Shown here: one piece after another, positions 39,948-49,414 of the stretch
Position numbering within the stretch: the first letter of the stretch is position 1
Layout of the letters: each line of letters starts with the position of its first letter
Origin: Paracoccaceae bacterium
GTDB taxonomy: Bacteria; Pseudomonadota; Alphaproteobacteria; Rhodobacterales; Rhodobacteraceae
Assembly (NCBI GenBank): GCA_007694945.1
Contig: REER01000113.1
Coordinates: 1-64,000 of the forward strand
Direction of reading: 5' to 3'
DNA: 64,000 bases
Notes under the pieces: generated by a model
Seen by the model: the letters and a program-made list of their open reading frames with translations, nothing else
The model's database searches: none
What the model was told of the DNA's origin: nothing
Made by a program: the position numbers and the translations under genes

Positions 39948-40958
39948 TCAGGGGAATCCGACGCGGTCAAAGATGCTGATCGCGGTGGCCTGATTGGTCC
40001 CGTAGACGGCAACATTGGTGTCGCTACGCGTGAAATCGGCCCAGTCGCGCATTGGACCCGCAACGCTCACGCCCTCGACTGCGGGCCACTCATTGTTTTG
40101 GTCAGCCAGAATCGACTGAATGGTCGGCGTCGTCATGAACTCAATGAAGGCGAGCGCATTCTCGGGGTTTGGCGCATTGGCCAGCACACCCATGCCCGAC
40201 ATGTTGACATGTGTACCGCGATCGTCCTGGTTAGGGAAGATCGGCAGAACGCGTGCGGCCGTTTCACGATCGGCCGGGTTTTGCGACACCTGCAGGCGGC
40301 CCCAGTAGTAGCTGTTGGCCACCGCCAGATCGCACTCCCCCGCCGCGACGCCACGAATCTGGTCAGTATCGCCGCCCTGTGGCTGGCGCGCCAGATTGCC
40401 AAGGAGGCCGGTCGCCCATTCTTTGGCCACCTCTTCGCCATGCACCTCGATGATCTCTGACATCAGCGACAGGTTGTAGACGTGCGACGAGGTGCGCAGG
40501 CAGACGGTCAGGCCCAGGTCCGGGTTCCCCAGATCTTCATAAGTATTGACGTTTTCGGGGCGCCCGTTCTCGACATTGTAGTAGATCACGCGCGCGCGGG
40601 TGGTCACGCCATAGAACAGCCCGTCGGGATGCCGCAGATCCGAGGGAAGCCGCTCTTCCAGCACATCGCTTTGCGTGGGCTGGAACATCCCGCGCTCGAC
40701 AGCCGTGTGCAGGCGGCCCGCATCGACAGTCCAGAACAGATCGGCGGGGCTGTTCACGCCCTCCGATTCAATCCGGGCCATCAGTTCGTCACCCGACGCC
40801 TCAATCAGGTTCACAGTGATGCCAGTCGCTTCGGTAAAGGCCTCGAAAATGGTGAAATCAGTATCATAGTGGCGCGCGGAGTAGAGGTTGACTTCATCAG
40901 CGAAGGCCGGAAGTACGACGCTCAGCGCGAGGGTCGAGACAGCTGCGGCTCGAAACAT
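39948..40958 (-). CDS. fbpA: Fe(3+) ABC transporter substrate-binding protein
   Basis: Signal peptide; ADEVNLYSARHYDTDFTIFEAFTEATGITVNLIEASGDELMARIE; ferric-binding SBP family. Confidence 0.9.
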   Translation of the reverse strand: MFRAAAVSTLALSVVLPAFADEVNLYSARHYDTDFTIFEAFTEATGITVNLIEASGDELMARIESEGVNSPADLFWTVDAGRLHTAVERGMFQPTQSDVLEERLPSDLRHPDGLFYGVTTRARVIYYNVENGRPENVNTYEDLGNPDLGLTVCLRTSSHVYNLSLMSEIIEVHGEEVAKEWATGLLGNLARQPQGGDTDQIRGVAAGECDLAVANSYYWGRLQVSQNPADRETAARVLPIFPNQDDRGTHVNMSGMGVLANAPNPENALAFIEFMTTPTIQSILADQNNEWPAVEGVSVAGPMRDWADFTRSDTNVAVYGTNQATAISIFDRVGFP

Positions 40959-41073
40959 GGAAAGACTCCTTGTGATTGTGTCTTGCCTGCCTGGGGCGCA
41001 GCACGCCCGCTGGGTTGGCCATTCGGCAAGGGAAACCCTACCTTGTGCGGGAGTTAACGCATTTCCGAATGCT

Positions 41074-41088
41074 TGACAAGAACACTCA
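41074..41088. promoter_or_regulatory. Candidate iron-responsive (RirA/IRO-like) box TGA-N9-TCA
   Basis: TTGACAAGAACACTCAA between divergent Fe3+ SBP and permease genes; matches TGA-N9-TCA. Confidence 0.4.
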
Positions 41089-41130
41089 ACAATTTGTAGG
41101 CACAAAACTACCGCCTTTCGAAAGCCCGAT

Positions 41131-42795
41131 ATGACCGCCACTCTGGAATCGCAATCCCGTAGCTACAGCCGCGCGCGCTGGCGCTTCTCGCCATGGACCG
41201 CCGTCGCGGTTGTGATCATCGCCATCATCCTGTTGCCGATCCTGACCGTAATGAGCCGCGCCTTCGTCTCCTCTGAAGGGGTCTGGGGGCAGGTCGCCGA
41301 GACGGTGCTGCCGCTTTATGTGCAGAACTCGCTGATCATGGTCGCGGGCGTGCTAACGCTGGCGGCGCTGATCGGGGTCACGACCGGCTGGCTGGTGGCG
41401 GCCTATGACTTTCCCGGAAGGCGCGTGTTCGAGTGGGCGCTGATGCTGCCCATGGCAATGCCCGCCTATGTGATCGCCTATGTCTATTTCGATCGGCTGA
41501 GCTATTGGGGGCCGGTCCAGACATGGCTGCGCGAACTGTTCGGCTGGGGGCGGGGGGATTACTGGTTCCCGCAGATGGCCTCGCTGCCCGGCGCGATCCT
41601 GCTGATGGCGCTGGTGCTCTACCCTTATGTCTATCTCTTGTCGCGCGCGGCCTTTCTCAGCCAGTCGCAGGACATGATGGATTCGGCCCGCGCGCTGGGG
41701 CACAGCCGCGCGCGCGCCTTCCGGAGCGTCGCGCTGCCCATGGCCTGGCCTGCGATTGCCGCAGGCGCGGCCTTTGTCGCGATGGAGACGCTGGCTGAAT
41801 ATGGCGCGATGGTGCATCTGGGCGTTCAGACCATGACCACGGGGATTTTCCGCACATGGTTCGGGCGCGGCTCACCGGTTGCGGCCTCACAACTCGCCGC
41901 GCTGCTGGTCTGCTTTGTCGCGACCGCTTTCCTGATCGAGCGTGTGATCCGGGGTAGCCGGCGTTTCGATTCGGATCGCGGTGGGCGCTCCCGCGCGCTC
42001 AAGCGCGTTGATCTCGGGCGCGGGCAGGGGGCGCTTGCGGCGCTCATCTGCCTAGTCCCCGTCCTGCTGGGCTTTCTGTTGCCCGCAGGCGAATTGCTGC
42101 GCCTGTCGATCATCGCAGGCGACCCGTTCTGGGGTCCGCGTTTCTTTGCCTTCATTCAGAACAGTGTCATCCTCGCGGGCAGCGCCGCGCTGATCCTGAT
42201 CTGTCTCGCGATCTTTCTGAGCTATGCGCGCAGGCAACAGGGCGGCGTGGCGATCAGCGGGGCGATGCAGGCGGCGTCGATGGGCTATGCCATGCCCGGC
42301 GCCGTGATCGCCGTCGGCGTGCTGACGCCGCTGGGCTTCTTCGACAACACGGTCGACAGTTTCATGCGCGCGAATTTCGGCATCTCGACGGGTCTGCTGC
42401 TAAGCGGCACTGTGGTGGCGGTGCTCTTTGCCTACGTCGTGCGCTATCTGGCCGTGGCGCTGAAAACCGTTGATTCGGCCTTCCAGCGCATCCCGCCCAG
42501 CATGGATGACGCCGCCCGCAATCTCGGAGAACGCCCATGGGGGGTTTTGCGGCGGGTGCACGTGCCGCTCTTGCGCCGGGGGGTACTGGCAGCATCGATC
42601 TTCGTCTTTGCCGACGTCATGAAAGAGCTTCCCGCCACGCTCATCCTTCGGCCCTTCAATTTCGACACGCTCGCCATCCGCACCTTCCGGCTGGCGCAGG
42701 ACGGGCGGCTGGAAGAAGCCTCAACCTCGGCGCTGTTGATTGTCGTCGTGGGTATCCTGCCGGTCATCATCCTCAGCCGCGCCATGAACCGGTAG
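41131..42795 (+). CDS. fbpB: Fe(3+) ABC transporter permease
   Basis: Two BPD permease domains, FbpB/SfuB-like: MMDSARALGHSRARAFRSVALPMAWPAI, MDDAARNLGERPWGVLRRVHVPLLRRGVLA. Confidence 0.9.
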   Translation: MTATLESQSRSYSRARWRFSPWTAVAVVIIAIILLPILTVMSRAFVSSEGVWGQVAETVLPLYVQNSLIMVAGVLTLAALIGVTTGWLVAAYDFPGRRVFEWALMLPMAMPAYVIAYVYFDRLSYWGPVQTWLRELFGWGRGDYWFPQMASLPGAILLMALVLYPYVYLLSRAAFLSQSQDMMDSARALGHSRARAFRSVALPMAWPAIAAGAAFVAMETLAEYGAMVHLGVQTMTTGIFRTWFGRGSPVAASQLAALLVCFVATAFLIERVIRGSRRFDSDRGGRSRALKRVDLGRGQGALAALICLVPVLLGFLLPAGELLRLSIIAGDPFWGPRFFAFIQNSVILAGSAALILICLAIFLSYARRQQGGVAISGAMQAASMGYAMPGAVIAVGVLTPLGFFDNTVDSFMRANFGISTGLLLSGTVVAVLFAYVVRYLAVALKTVDSAFQRIPPSMDDAARNLGERPWGVLRRVHVPLLRRGVLAASIFVFADVMKELPATLILRPFNFDTLAIRTFRLAQDGRLEEASTSALLIVVVGILPVIILSRAMNR

Positions 42796-42920
42796 CGCGC
42801 GGCGCTTCGTGGGATAGAGGTCCAGCTTGCCTGCTTTGGTGAACACCGGGGTCCCCGCAGCCCTTGCCCCTGCCTGCACATCCGCCTAAACCCGGTGCGC
42901 TGCGTCAACCGGAGTCTGTC

Positions 42921-44264
42921 ATGCGCCTGTCCCGATATTTCCTGCCCGTGCTGAAAGAAACCCCTGCCGAGGCGCAGATCGTCAGCCACCGGCTGATGCT
43001 ACGCGCCGGCATGATAAAGCAGGCTTCGGCTGGCATCTATTCCTGGCTGCCGCTGGGCTACAAGGTGCTGCGTCGGATCGAGCAGATCGTGCATGAGGAG
43101 CAGGTCCGCGCGGGTCATATCCCGATGCTGATGCCGACGCTGCAATCAGCCGAACTGTGGCGCGAGAGCGGGCGCTATGAGGATTACGGCGAGGAGATGC
43201 TGCGCATCAAGGACCGGCATGGCCGCGACATGCTCTACGGGCCGACGAATGAGGAGCTCATCACCGACATCTTCCGCGCGCATGTATCGAGCTACAAGGA
43301 TCTGCCGCTGACGCTCTATCACATCCAGTGGAAATTCCGCGACGAGATCCGCCCGCGTTTCGGCGTCATGCGCGGGCGCGAATTCCTGATGAAGGACGGC
43401 TACAATTTCGACATCGACAAGGAGGCCGCACTGCATGCCTATAATCGCCATCTGGTGAGTTACCTGCGCACCTATGAGCGCATGGGCCTGCAGGCGATCC
43501 CCATGCGCGCCGATAGCGGGCCGATTGGCGGCGATGACACGCATGAATTCCTGGTGCTGGCCGAGACGGGTGAGTCCGAGGTCTTCTATGACAGCCAGAT
43601 CACCGATCTGCGCTTTGGCGAGCGTGAGGTCGATTACGATTCCGTCGAGGAATGCCGTGCGGTGCTGGAGGAATTCACCTCGCGCTATGCCCGCACGGAT
43701 GAGACTCATGACGAGACCGTGTTTCACGAGCAGGTGCCCGAGGACCGCCGTCGCTCGGCGCGCGGGATAGAAGTCGGGCAGATCTTCTATTTCGGCACCA
43801 AATATTCCGATGCGATGGGCGCAGTGGTCGTGAATGACAAGGGCGAGCGGATGCCGGTGCATATGGGCAGCCACGGTATCGGGGTGTCAAGGCTGTTGGG
43901 GGCAATCATCGAGGCCAGCCATGATGACAAGGGCATTATCTGGCCTGAAGGCGTGACGCCGTTTCATGCCGGGATCGTGAACCTGAAACAAGGCGACGCT
44001 GCAGCGGATACCGCCTGCGAGGGGCTCTACAACGCGCTGGTGGTCAAGGGGCTGGATCCCCTCTATGATGACCGGTCCGAGCGCGCGGGCGCCAAATTCG
44101 CAACGATGGACCTGATCGGCCTGCCGTGGCGGATCACCGTCGGCCCGCGCGGGTTGGAAAAGGGCGTGGTGGAACTGACCTCACGCCGCACGGGCGAGAG
44201 CGAGGAACTGGCGCCCGAGACCGCCGTCGACCGTCTGGTACAGATTTACGCTGGGCACCTCTGA
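42921..44264 (+). CDS. proS: Prolyl-tRNA synthetase (short form)
   Basis: [57 protein letters not shown]; class II motifs. Confidence 0.97.
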   Translation: MRLSRYFLPVLKETPAEAQIVSHRLMLRAGMIKQASAGIYSWLPLGYKVLRRIEQIVHEEQVRAGHIPMLMPTLQSAELWRESGRYEDYGEEMLRIKDRHGRDMLYGPTNEELITDIFRAHVSSYKDLPLTLYHIQWKFRDEIRPRFGVMRGREFLMKDGYNFDIDKEAALHAYNRHLVSYLRTYERMGLQAIPMRADSGPIGGDDTHEFLVLAETGESEVFYDSQITDLRFGEREVDYDSVEECRAVLEEFTSRYARTDETHDETVFHEQVPEDRRRSARGIEVGQIFYFGTKYSDAMGAVVVNDKGERMPVHMGSHGIGVSRLLGAIIEASHDDKGIIWPEGVTPFHAGIVNLKQGDAAADTACEGLYNALVVKGLDPLYDDRSERAGAKFATMDLIGLPWRITVGPRGLEKGVVELTSRRTGESEELAPETAVDRLVQIYAGHL

Positions 44265-44381
44265 CCTGTCAGTGTCGTCGCCATAACAGTTGATTGTGCG
44301 CTCGGCACGAGGGCCACGGCTGAGGCAGCGCAGAACTGGGGCTTGCACATGGCAACGCCCTCACGTTAAGAGGCTCTCATC

Positions 44382-44471
44382 GGAGAGGTGGCCGAGTGGT
44401 CGAAGGCGCACGCCTGGAAAGCGTGTAGGCGGGAAACCGTCTCGCGGGTTCGAATCCCGCTCTCTCCGCCA
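44382..44471 (+). tRNA. tRNA-Ser (anticodon GGA)
   Basis: ggagaggtggccgagtggtcgaaggc...ctGGAaa...ggttcgaatcccgctctctccgcca, class II with long variable arm. Confidence 0.96.
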
Positions 44472-44539
44472 CGACCCCCTGCATCACCATACACCCCTTA
44501 TTTTATTGACTATTTCCTATTTGGACACCATTCTATCCG

Positions 44540-45053
44540 ACATTCCCCAAGTGGCGTGCCGACTGACATGAAATTCGCCTGAATCCGACCGCTGGACAAG
44601 CGTTTTCGCCCTCAGCGGCACTTGCGGTCGCGTAGGCTGCGGAAACTGGGCGGATCAGGCCGAGAAACCGCCGTGTTCTGTTCCGACGGCGGTGTTTTTC
44701 AGCGCGGCGGACGGACCTGTCCTGCCGCTTTCGTTCAGTTTGGGTCCGAACCGCGGTCAAGTGCATAGCGGTGGCGCTCGCAATCGGCGGATGGCGGCGA
44801 GGATGGCGCGCACCATCGGGCCGGTGACCGCCACCTCGGCCAGTTGGAAGGTGATGGCGCGGGCGTGGCGGACGACGCGGGCCCCGATCTTGATGAGTTT
44901 CAACTGCAAGCTTGTGAGCGACCAGTCCGCCATGGCCTCGGGCAGCTCGATGCAGCGCAAGAAGGTGGCCAGGTTGTAGGCCAGGGTGTGCAACTGCAGC
45001 CGGACCTCGTTGTCGCGGAACTTTCGGCACGACAGCCGCGTCCAGCGGAAGGC
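44540..45053 (-). mobile_element. 3' remnant of an IS1380-family insertion sequence (transposase C-terminus plus downstream end)
   Basis: WTRLSCRKFRDNEVRLQLHTLAYNLATFLRCIELPEAMADWSLTSLQLKLIKIGARVVRHARAITFQLAEVAVTGPMVRAILAAIRRLRAPPLCT, recognised as IS1380 DDE transposase C-terminus; outer boundary approximate. Confidence 0.8.
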
Positions 45054-45263
45054 GGGCTTGTCCCCGATGAACACTTGCGGCGTGGTCTTGACATCGTTGC
45101 GCGCCATGAAGTCCTCAACCTCATCACGCGATTTCAGGTGATGGTCATCGACCTCGTAGCCTTCGCGCTTGAGCAGATCGAGGGTCTTCAGCCCGAAGGG
45201 GCACATGTGGTCTGTCATCACCATGCGGTGCAGTTCTGCCCGCTGTGTTGCGTCGTTGGACAT
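44757..45263 (-). CDS. Chimeric ORF: truncated glutaredoxin fused in frame to IS1380 transposase C-terminus
   Basis: Residues 1-70 MVMTDHMCPFGLKTLDLLKREGYEVDDHHLKSRDEVEDFMARNDVKTTPQVFIGDKP are glutaredoxin-like; residues 73-168 are transposase. Confidence 0.8.
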   Translation of the reverse strand: MSNDATQRAELHRMVMTDHMCPFGLKTLDLLKREGYEVDDHHLKSRDEVEDFMARNDVKTTPQVFIGDKPAFRWTRLSCRKFRDNEVRLQLHTLAYNLATFLRCIELPEAMADWSLTSLQLKLIKIGARVVRHARAITFQLAEVAVTGPMVRAILAAIRRLRAPPLCT

Positions 45264-45378
45264 GCCGATTTCCTTTCGGTTTCAATGAAGGCGCCCCCGA
45301 GGCCTGTCGCGCCATGCAGGCAACAGCGCAGATCGCCTTCATGGTGCTTGCAGTTCATCGGCCGGGGTGCGGGGGTGT

Positions 45379-48171
45379 CTAATCCCTGGCGTCTGCCTTT
45401 TCCTTCCCGCTTGTCTCATCCCTTGCCCGCGCCTGCGTTTCGGATGTGAAGGGTAGATAGCCCTGCCGTTGCAGCATCTTTTCGCCTTCCACGAGAACGA
45501 ACACTCCAAGACCAACGAGGATGCACAGCATCCAGTTCCGCACATCCATCGGCTCCGTGGCAAACAGCGTGTTCATGAAGGGGGCGTAGGTCAGCAGTAG
45601 TTGCAGCCCGATGATCGCGGCAATGGCGATCAGCACTACCTTGTTCCCGGTCAGCCCGGACAGCGTCCAGGCGGGGGCGCTGAAGGCCCGGGTGTTGAGC
45701 AGATAGAACACCTGCCCCATGACCAGCGCATTCACGGCCAGTGTCCGGGCCAGTTCCACCGGCGTCTCCGGGTCCTGTTGTTCAATGTAAAACAGCAGCC
45801 CCGCCCCGCTGAGCAGAAGCATGCCCACAAAGGCGGTGCGCCACAGAACAAAGCCGGTCAGCAGCACCTCATCGGTGGGGCGCGGCGCGCGGGTCATCAG
45901 ATCGCCTTCGGCCTTTTCCCAGGCAAAGGCGATCCCCAGGGTCACGGCGGTGACCATGTTGATCCAGAGGATCTGCACGGGCGTCATCGGCAGTGCAAAA
46001 CCCAGCAATATGGCAAGCACGATGATGAAGGCCTGCGCGAAGTTGGTGGGCAGCAGGAACAGGATCGACTTGCGGAAATTGTCGTAGACGACGCGGCCTT
46101 CCTCGACCGCGCACTCGATCGAGGCGAAGTTGTCATCGGCCAGCACCATGGCGGATGCTTCGCGCGCGGCCTCGGTGCCCTCCTGCCCCATGGCGATACC
46201 GATATCGGCGCGCTTCAGGGCCGGTGCATCATTCACGCCGTCACCCGTCATGGCGACGATCTGCCCCTTGGACTGCAACGCCTTCACAAGCCGCAGCTTG
46301 TGCTCGGGGCTGGCGCGCGCAAAGACATTCACCTCGGCAATCTGGTCGGGCAGATCGTCGTCGGATATATCCTCAATCTCTCGCCCGGTCAGCACCTGAT
46401 CGCTGTTCTTCAGCCCAAGCGATTGCGCAACCGCAGCGGCGGTCTTGCCATGATCGCCGGTGATCATCCGCACGCCGATGCCCGCATCGTGGCAGATGCC
46501 GACCGACTCGATCGCCTCGTCACGCGCGGGGTCGATCAGGCCGAACAGACCCAGAAAGACAAGATCCTGCTCAACGTCTTCTTCGGAGAGTTCCGAGGCC
46601 TCGCTCACGTCCTTGCGCGCAACAGCCAGCAGCCGCTGGCCGCGCTTAGCGATCTGATCGGCCCAGTCTGTCCATTGATCGGGGTCCAGCTCGCGCACCT
46701 CATCGCCGTGCTGCTCCTTGCTGCACATTTCAAGCAGCCGCTCGGGCGCGCCCTTTACGTAGATGACATGGTCGCCCTCACTATCCTTGAGCAGCGTCGC
46801 CATGTAGCGCCGTTCCGACGCGAAGGGGATCGAGTCCTTCCGGGGGCGGTCCCCGGCCTCGGAGTCGGGGTCCAGATCGGCCTTGCGGGCCAGCACGATC
46901 AGCGCGGCCTCCATCGGGTCGCCATCCGGGCGCCACGTGCCATCCTTCTCGGCCAACTCGGCATCATTGCACAACAGGCCGATCCGCAGCATCTCGGCCA
47001 GGTCGGAATGTTCGGTGATGTCTGCACCCTCGTCATCACCGATGGTAAAGCTGCCTTCGGGCGCATAGCCCACGCCCTCGACCTTGACCTCCGCCGTGGC
47101 GGTGCGCAGGGTCTTCACGGTCATCTCGTTGCGCGTCAGCGTGCCGGTCTTGTCGGCGCAGATCGTGGTGACCGCGCCGAGTGTTTCGACAGCGGGCAGC
47201 TTTCGGATGATCGCGTTTCGCTTCGCCATCCGCTCAACCCCGATGGCGAGCGTCACCGTCATTACCGCAGGCAGGCCTTCGGGGATCGCGGCGACGGCGA
47301 TCGAGACGGCAGCGAAGAACATCTCGCCCCAGTCCCGCCCCCAGACAAGGACACCGATCAGAAGGACAAGAACCGCCACCCCGACAATGGCAACGCTGAG
47401 CGTCCGGGTGAAGCTGTCAAGCTTGCGCATCAGAGGGGTGCGCAGGCTTTCCACCTTTGACAGCATGCTGCTAATCTGGCCAATCTCGGTATCTTCGGCG
47501 ATGCGAACGACCACACCGGTTCCCGTGCCCGAGGTGACCAGCGTGCCCGAATGGACAAGGCTGCCCCTGTCGCCGATATCGGCATCCTCATCCACCGGAT
47601 CGATGGATTTTTCGACCGCGGTCGATTCACCGGTAAGCGCCGCCTCTTGTGTCTGGAGGTTGCGCGCGCGGAGCAGACGAAGATCTGCGGGCACACTGTC
47701 ACCGGCCTCCAGGTGAACAATGTCGCCCGGCACCAGCTCTTCCGCCGATATCTTGCGCTTCTTGCCGCTGCGGGTCACCCGCGCGTCATGCGAGAGGATT
47801 TTCTGAACGCTTTCAAGCGCGCGCTCGGCGCGGCCTTCCTGAATGAAGCCGATCACGCCGATGATCAGAACCACCGCGAAGATAACGCCGCTGTCAAGAT
47901 ACTCCCCAAGCAACCCGGTCACGACACCGGCGACCAGCAAAAGATAGATGAAAAGATTGTTGAACTGGCTGATGATACGCCGCAGGGGGGATTGTCGGCT
48001 GCCCTGTTTCAGCCGGTTTTCCCCGAATTCTTCGCGCCGCGCCTTTACCGCCGCATCGTCTAGTCCCTGCTCGGGGTCCACATCCAGCGCGCTTGTCGCG
48101 TCGTTCTTCGAGAGCGCGTGCCACGCCTTCTTGTCGGCATCGTCAATGGACGGCTGATCATCTTTCGCCAT
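45379..48171 (-). CDS. Cation-transporting P-type ATPase (P2-type)
   Basis: CADKTGTLTRNEMTVKTL, AALTGESTAVEKS, MTGDGVNDAPALKRADIGIAMG. Confidence 0.95.
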   Translation of the reverse strand: MAKDDQPSIDDADKKAWHALSKNDATSALDVDPEQGLDDAAVKARREEFGENRLKQGSRQSPLRRIISQFNNLFIYLLLVAGVVTGLLGEYLDSGVIFAVVLIIGVIGFIQEGRAERALESVQKILSHDARVTRSGKKRKISAEELVPGDIVHLEAGDSVPADLRLLRARNLQTQEAALTGESTAVEKSIDPVDEDADIGDRGSLVHSGTLVTSGTGTGVVVRIAEDTEIGQISSMLSKVESLRTPLMRKLDSFTRTLSVAIVGVAVLVLLIGVLVWGRDWGEMFFAAVSIAVAAIPEGLPAVMTVTLAIGVERMAKRNAIIRKLPAVETLGAVTTICADKTGTLTRNEMTVKTLRTATAEVKVEGVGYAPEGSFTIGDDEGADITEHSDLAEMLRIGLLCNDAELAEKDGTWRPDGDPMEAALIVLARKADLDPDSEAGDRPRKDSIPFASERRYMATLLKDSEGDHVIYVKGAPERLLEMCSKEQHGDEVRELDPDQWTDWADQIAKRGQRLLAVARKDVSEASELSEEDVEQDLVFLGLFGLIDPARDEAIESVGICHDAGIGVRMITGDHGKTAAAVAQSLGLKNSDQVLTGREIEDISDDDLPDQIAEVNVFARASPEHKLRLVKALQSKGQIVAMTGDGVNDAPALKRADIGIAMGQEGTEAAREASAMVLADDNFASIECAVEEGRVVYDNFRKSILFLLPTNFAQAFIIVLAILLGFALPMTPVQILWINMVTAVTLGIAFAWEKAEGDLMTRAPRPTDEVLLTGFVLWRTAFVGMLLLSGAGLLFYIEQQDPETPVELARTLAVNALVMGQVFYLLNTRAFSAPAWTLSGLTGNKVVLIAIAAIIGLQLLLTYAPFMNTLFATEPMDVRNWMLCILVGLGVFVLVEGEKMLQRQGYLPFTSETQARARDETSGKEKADARD

Positions 48172-48218
48172 GCGTCTCGCTTCCTCAGCATCACCGAAGC
48201 GGCTGATTATCATCAAAA

Positions 48219-48244
48219 GGTCGGGGCATGGCCATGCCCCGACC
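48219..48244. repeat. Perfect 26-bp palindrome upstream of the P-type ATPase
   Basis: ggtcggggcatggccatgccccgacc equals its own reverse complement. Confidence 0.9.
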
Positions 48245-48348
48245 TGTTCATGCATAAATGCATTGTGGGTTTGAGCGCGGGAAAGCTCAAGAACTCGGCA
48301 AGGGCGAGCGCTGATCGCAAAAGGATGCAGCGCTGCCGACTGCCTGGT

Positions 48349-48564
48349 TTACCCGGCGTCCTGACCGTCCAGAAGAAAGCTGATCTTTGCGTTCACCCGG
48401 TAGCTTGTGATCCTGCCATTCTCGACGGCAGCATTCATTTCCTTGATGTAGACGGATTTCACGTTGCGAACCGATTTCGCAGCCTGAGTCACCGCATTCT
48501 GTGCGGCGTCCTCGAAGCTCCTGTCGGATTCGGCGAGGACTTCTATCACCTTGAGCATGGACAT
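48349..48564 (-). CDS. Dodecin family flavin-binding protein
   Basis: MSMLKVIEVLAESDRSFEDAAQNAVTQAAKSVRNVKSVYIKEMNAAVENGRITSYRVNAKISFLLD. Confidence 0.95.
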   Translation of the reverse strand: MSMLKVIEVLAESDRSFEDAAQNAVTQAAKSVRNVKSVYIKEMNAAVENGRITSYRVNAKISFLLDGQDAG

Positions 48565-48647
48565 CGTGGTTCACCTTCCGATTTGTCGGCGGCGTTGGCC
48601 GCAGCGCTTTCATCCCCCTGATCATGGTCGGATGCGGACTTTCGGCA

Positions 48648-48661
48648 TTAACCTGGGTCAA
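48648..48661. promoter_or_regulatory. Crp/Fnr-like site TTAAC-CTGG-GTCAA upstream of dodecin
   Basis: 83 bp upstream of dodecin start; matches TTRAC-N4-GTYAA. Confidence 0.65.
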
Positions 48662-48729
48662 GAGCGCGAAGGGGACGGCGGGCCTGCATCACGCCCCAGA
48701 CTCACCCGCGGCCCCGCCCTCGGGTGCCG

Positions 48730-49191
48730 TCATACGGGCGTTGCCTTGGCCGCCGCCCCGGATTTTGACTTTGACGAGGATTTGCTGCTTTCCCCGGCTG
48801 CCTTGCCCTTTTCCGCGTCAGGCAATGCCGCTTCAAGCTGCACGGCTTTTGCCGTATCTGCGCAACGCATGCAGAGCGCGGTCCAGTCGCGCAGATCCTC
48901 GCTCAGACGCTCGATTGACCCGCGCTGCCAGTCGGCCATGGCGCGCATGGCCTGTGTCGGATCGGCGGCGCCGTTCGAATTTGCCTCCTGCAGGGTCTTG
49001 AGGGCGGTCTCGGTCGCCTCGTGGCGTCGTTCGAACCACTGGCGCGTGAAGGTCTCGGCCTCCCTGAGCAGACGGTCCTGCATCTCCAGAACCTTTTCGA
49101 ACTGCGCTCCGCCGGCGCCGTTGCCCATGAAAAGCGCCTGGGTCTTGTGCGCCAGTTCGGTCAAATCGGGCTGCGATTTGTCTTTCGTCAT
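48730..49191 (-). CDS. Phasin family protein
   Basis: MTKDKSQPDLTELAHKTQALFMGNGAGGAQFEKVLEMQDRLLREAETFTRQWFERRHEATETALKTLQEA; PHB gene neighbourhood; basic Ser/Lys C-tail. Confidence 0.7.
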   Translation of the reverse strand: MTKDKSQPDLTELAHKTQALFMGNGAGGAQFEKVLEMQDRLLREAETFTRQWFERRHEATETALKTLQEANSNGAADPTQAMRAMADWQRGSIERLSEDLRDWTALCMRCADTAKAVQLEAALPDAEKGKAAGESSKSSSKSKSGAAAKATPV

Positions 49192-49261
49192 CTGTTCACT
49201 CCGTCTTTCACAGGCAGCATCACCTGCAAAAATGCTTATCAAGTTGGCCGTCCCGTCGGCA

Positions 49262-49275
49262 TTAACTTGCGTCAA
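49262..49275. promoter_or_regulatory. Crp/Fnr-like site TTAAC-TTGC-GTCAA upstream of phasin
   Basis: 70 bp upstream of the phasin start; same motif. Confidence 0.65.
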
Positions 49276-49414
49276 ACAGGCCCCGGCTGGACCGATTGCT
49301 TCCAGCCCTACAGTTGCTGTGGTATCTTGCCTACGCAAAGGTTAGCTGATCTGTTCTGCATTTTCCGGCTCTGCCGAGAGGTTTTGCATCCAGAGCAGGC
49401 GAGTTACGGAGTGC

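Noticed and set aside
48219-48244. 26-bp palindrome as another copy of the Crp/Fnr-like operator
   Set aside because: Sequence (GGTCGGGGCATGGCC...) is unrelated to TTRAC-N4-GTYAA.
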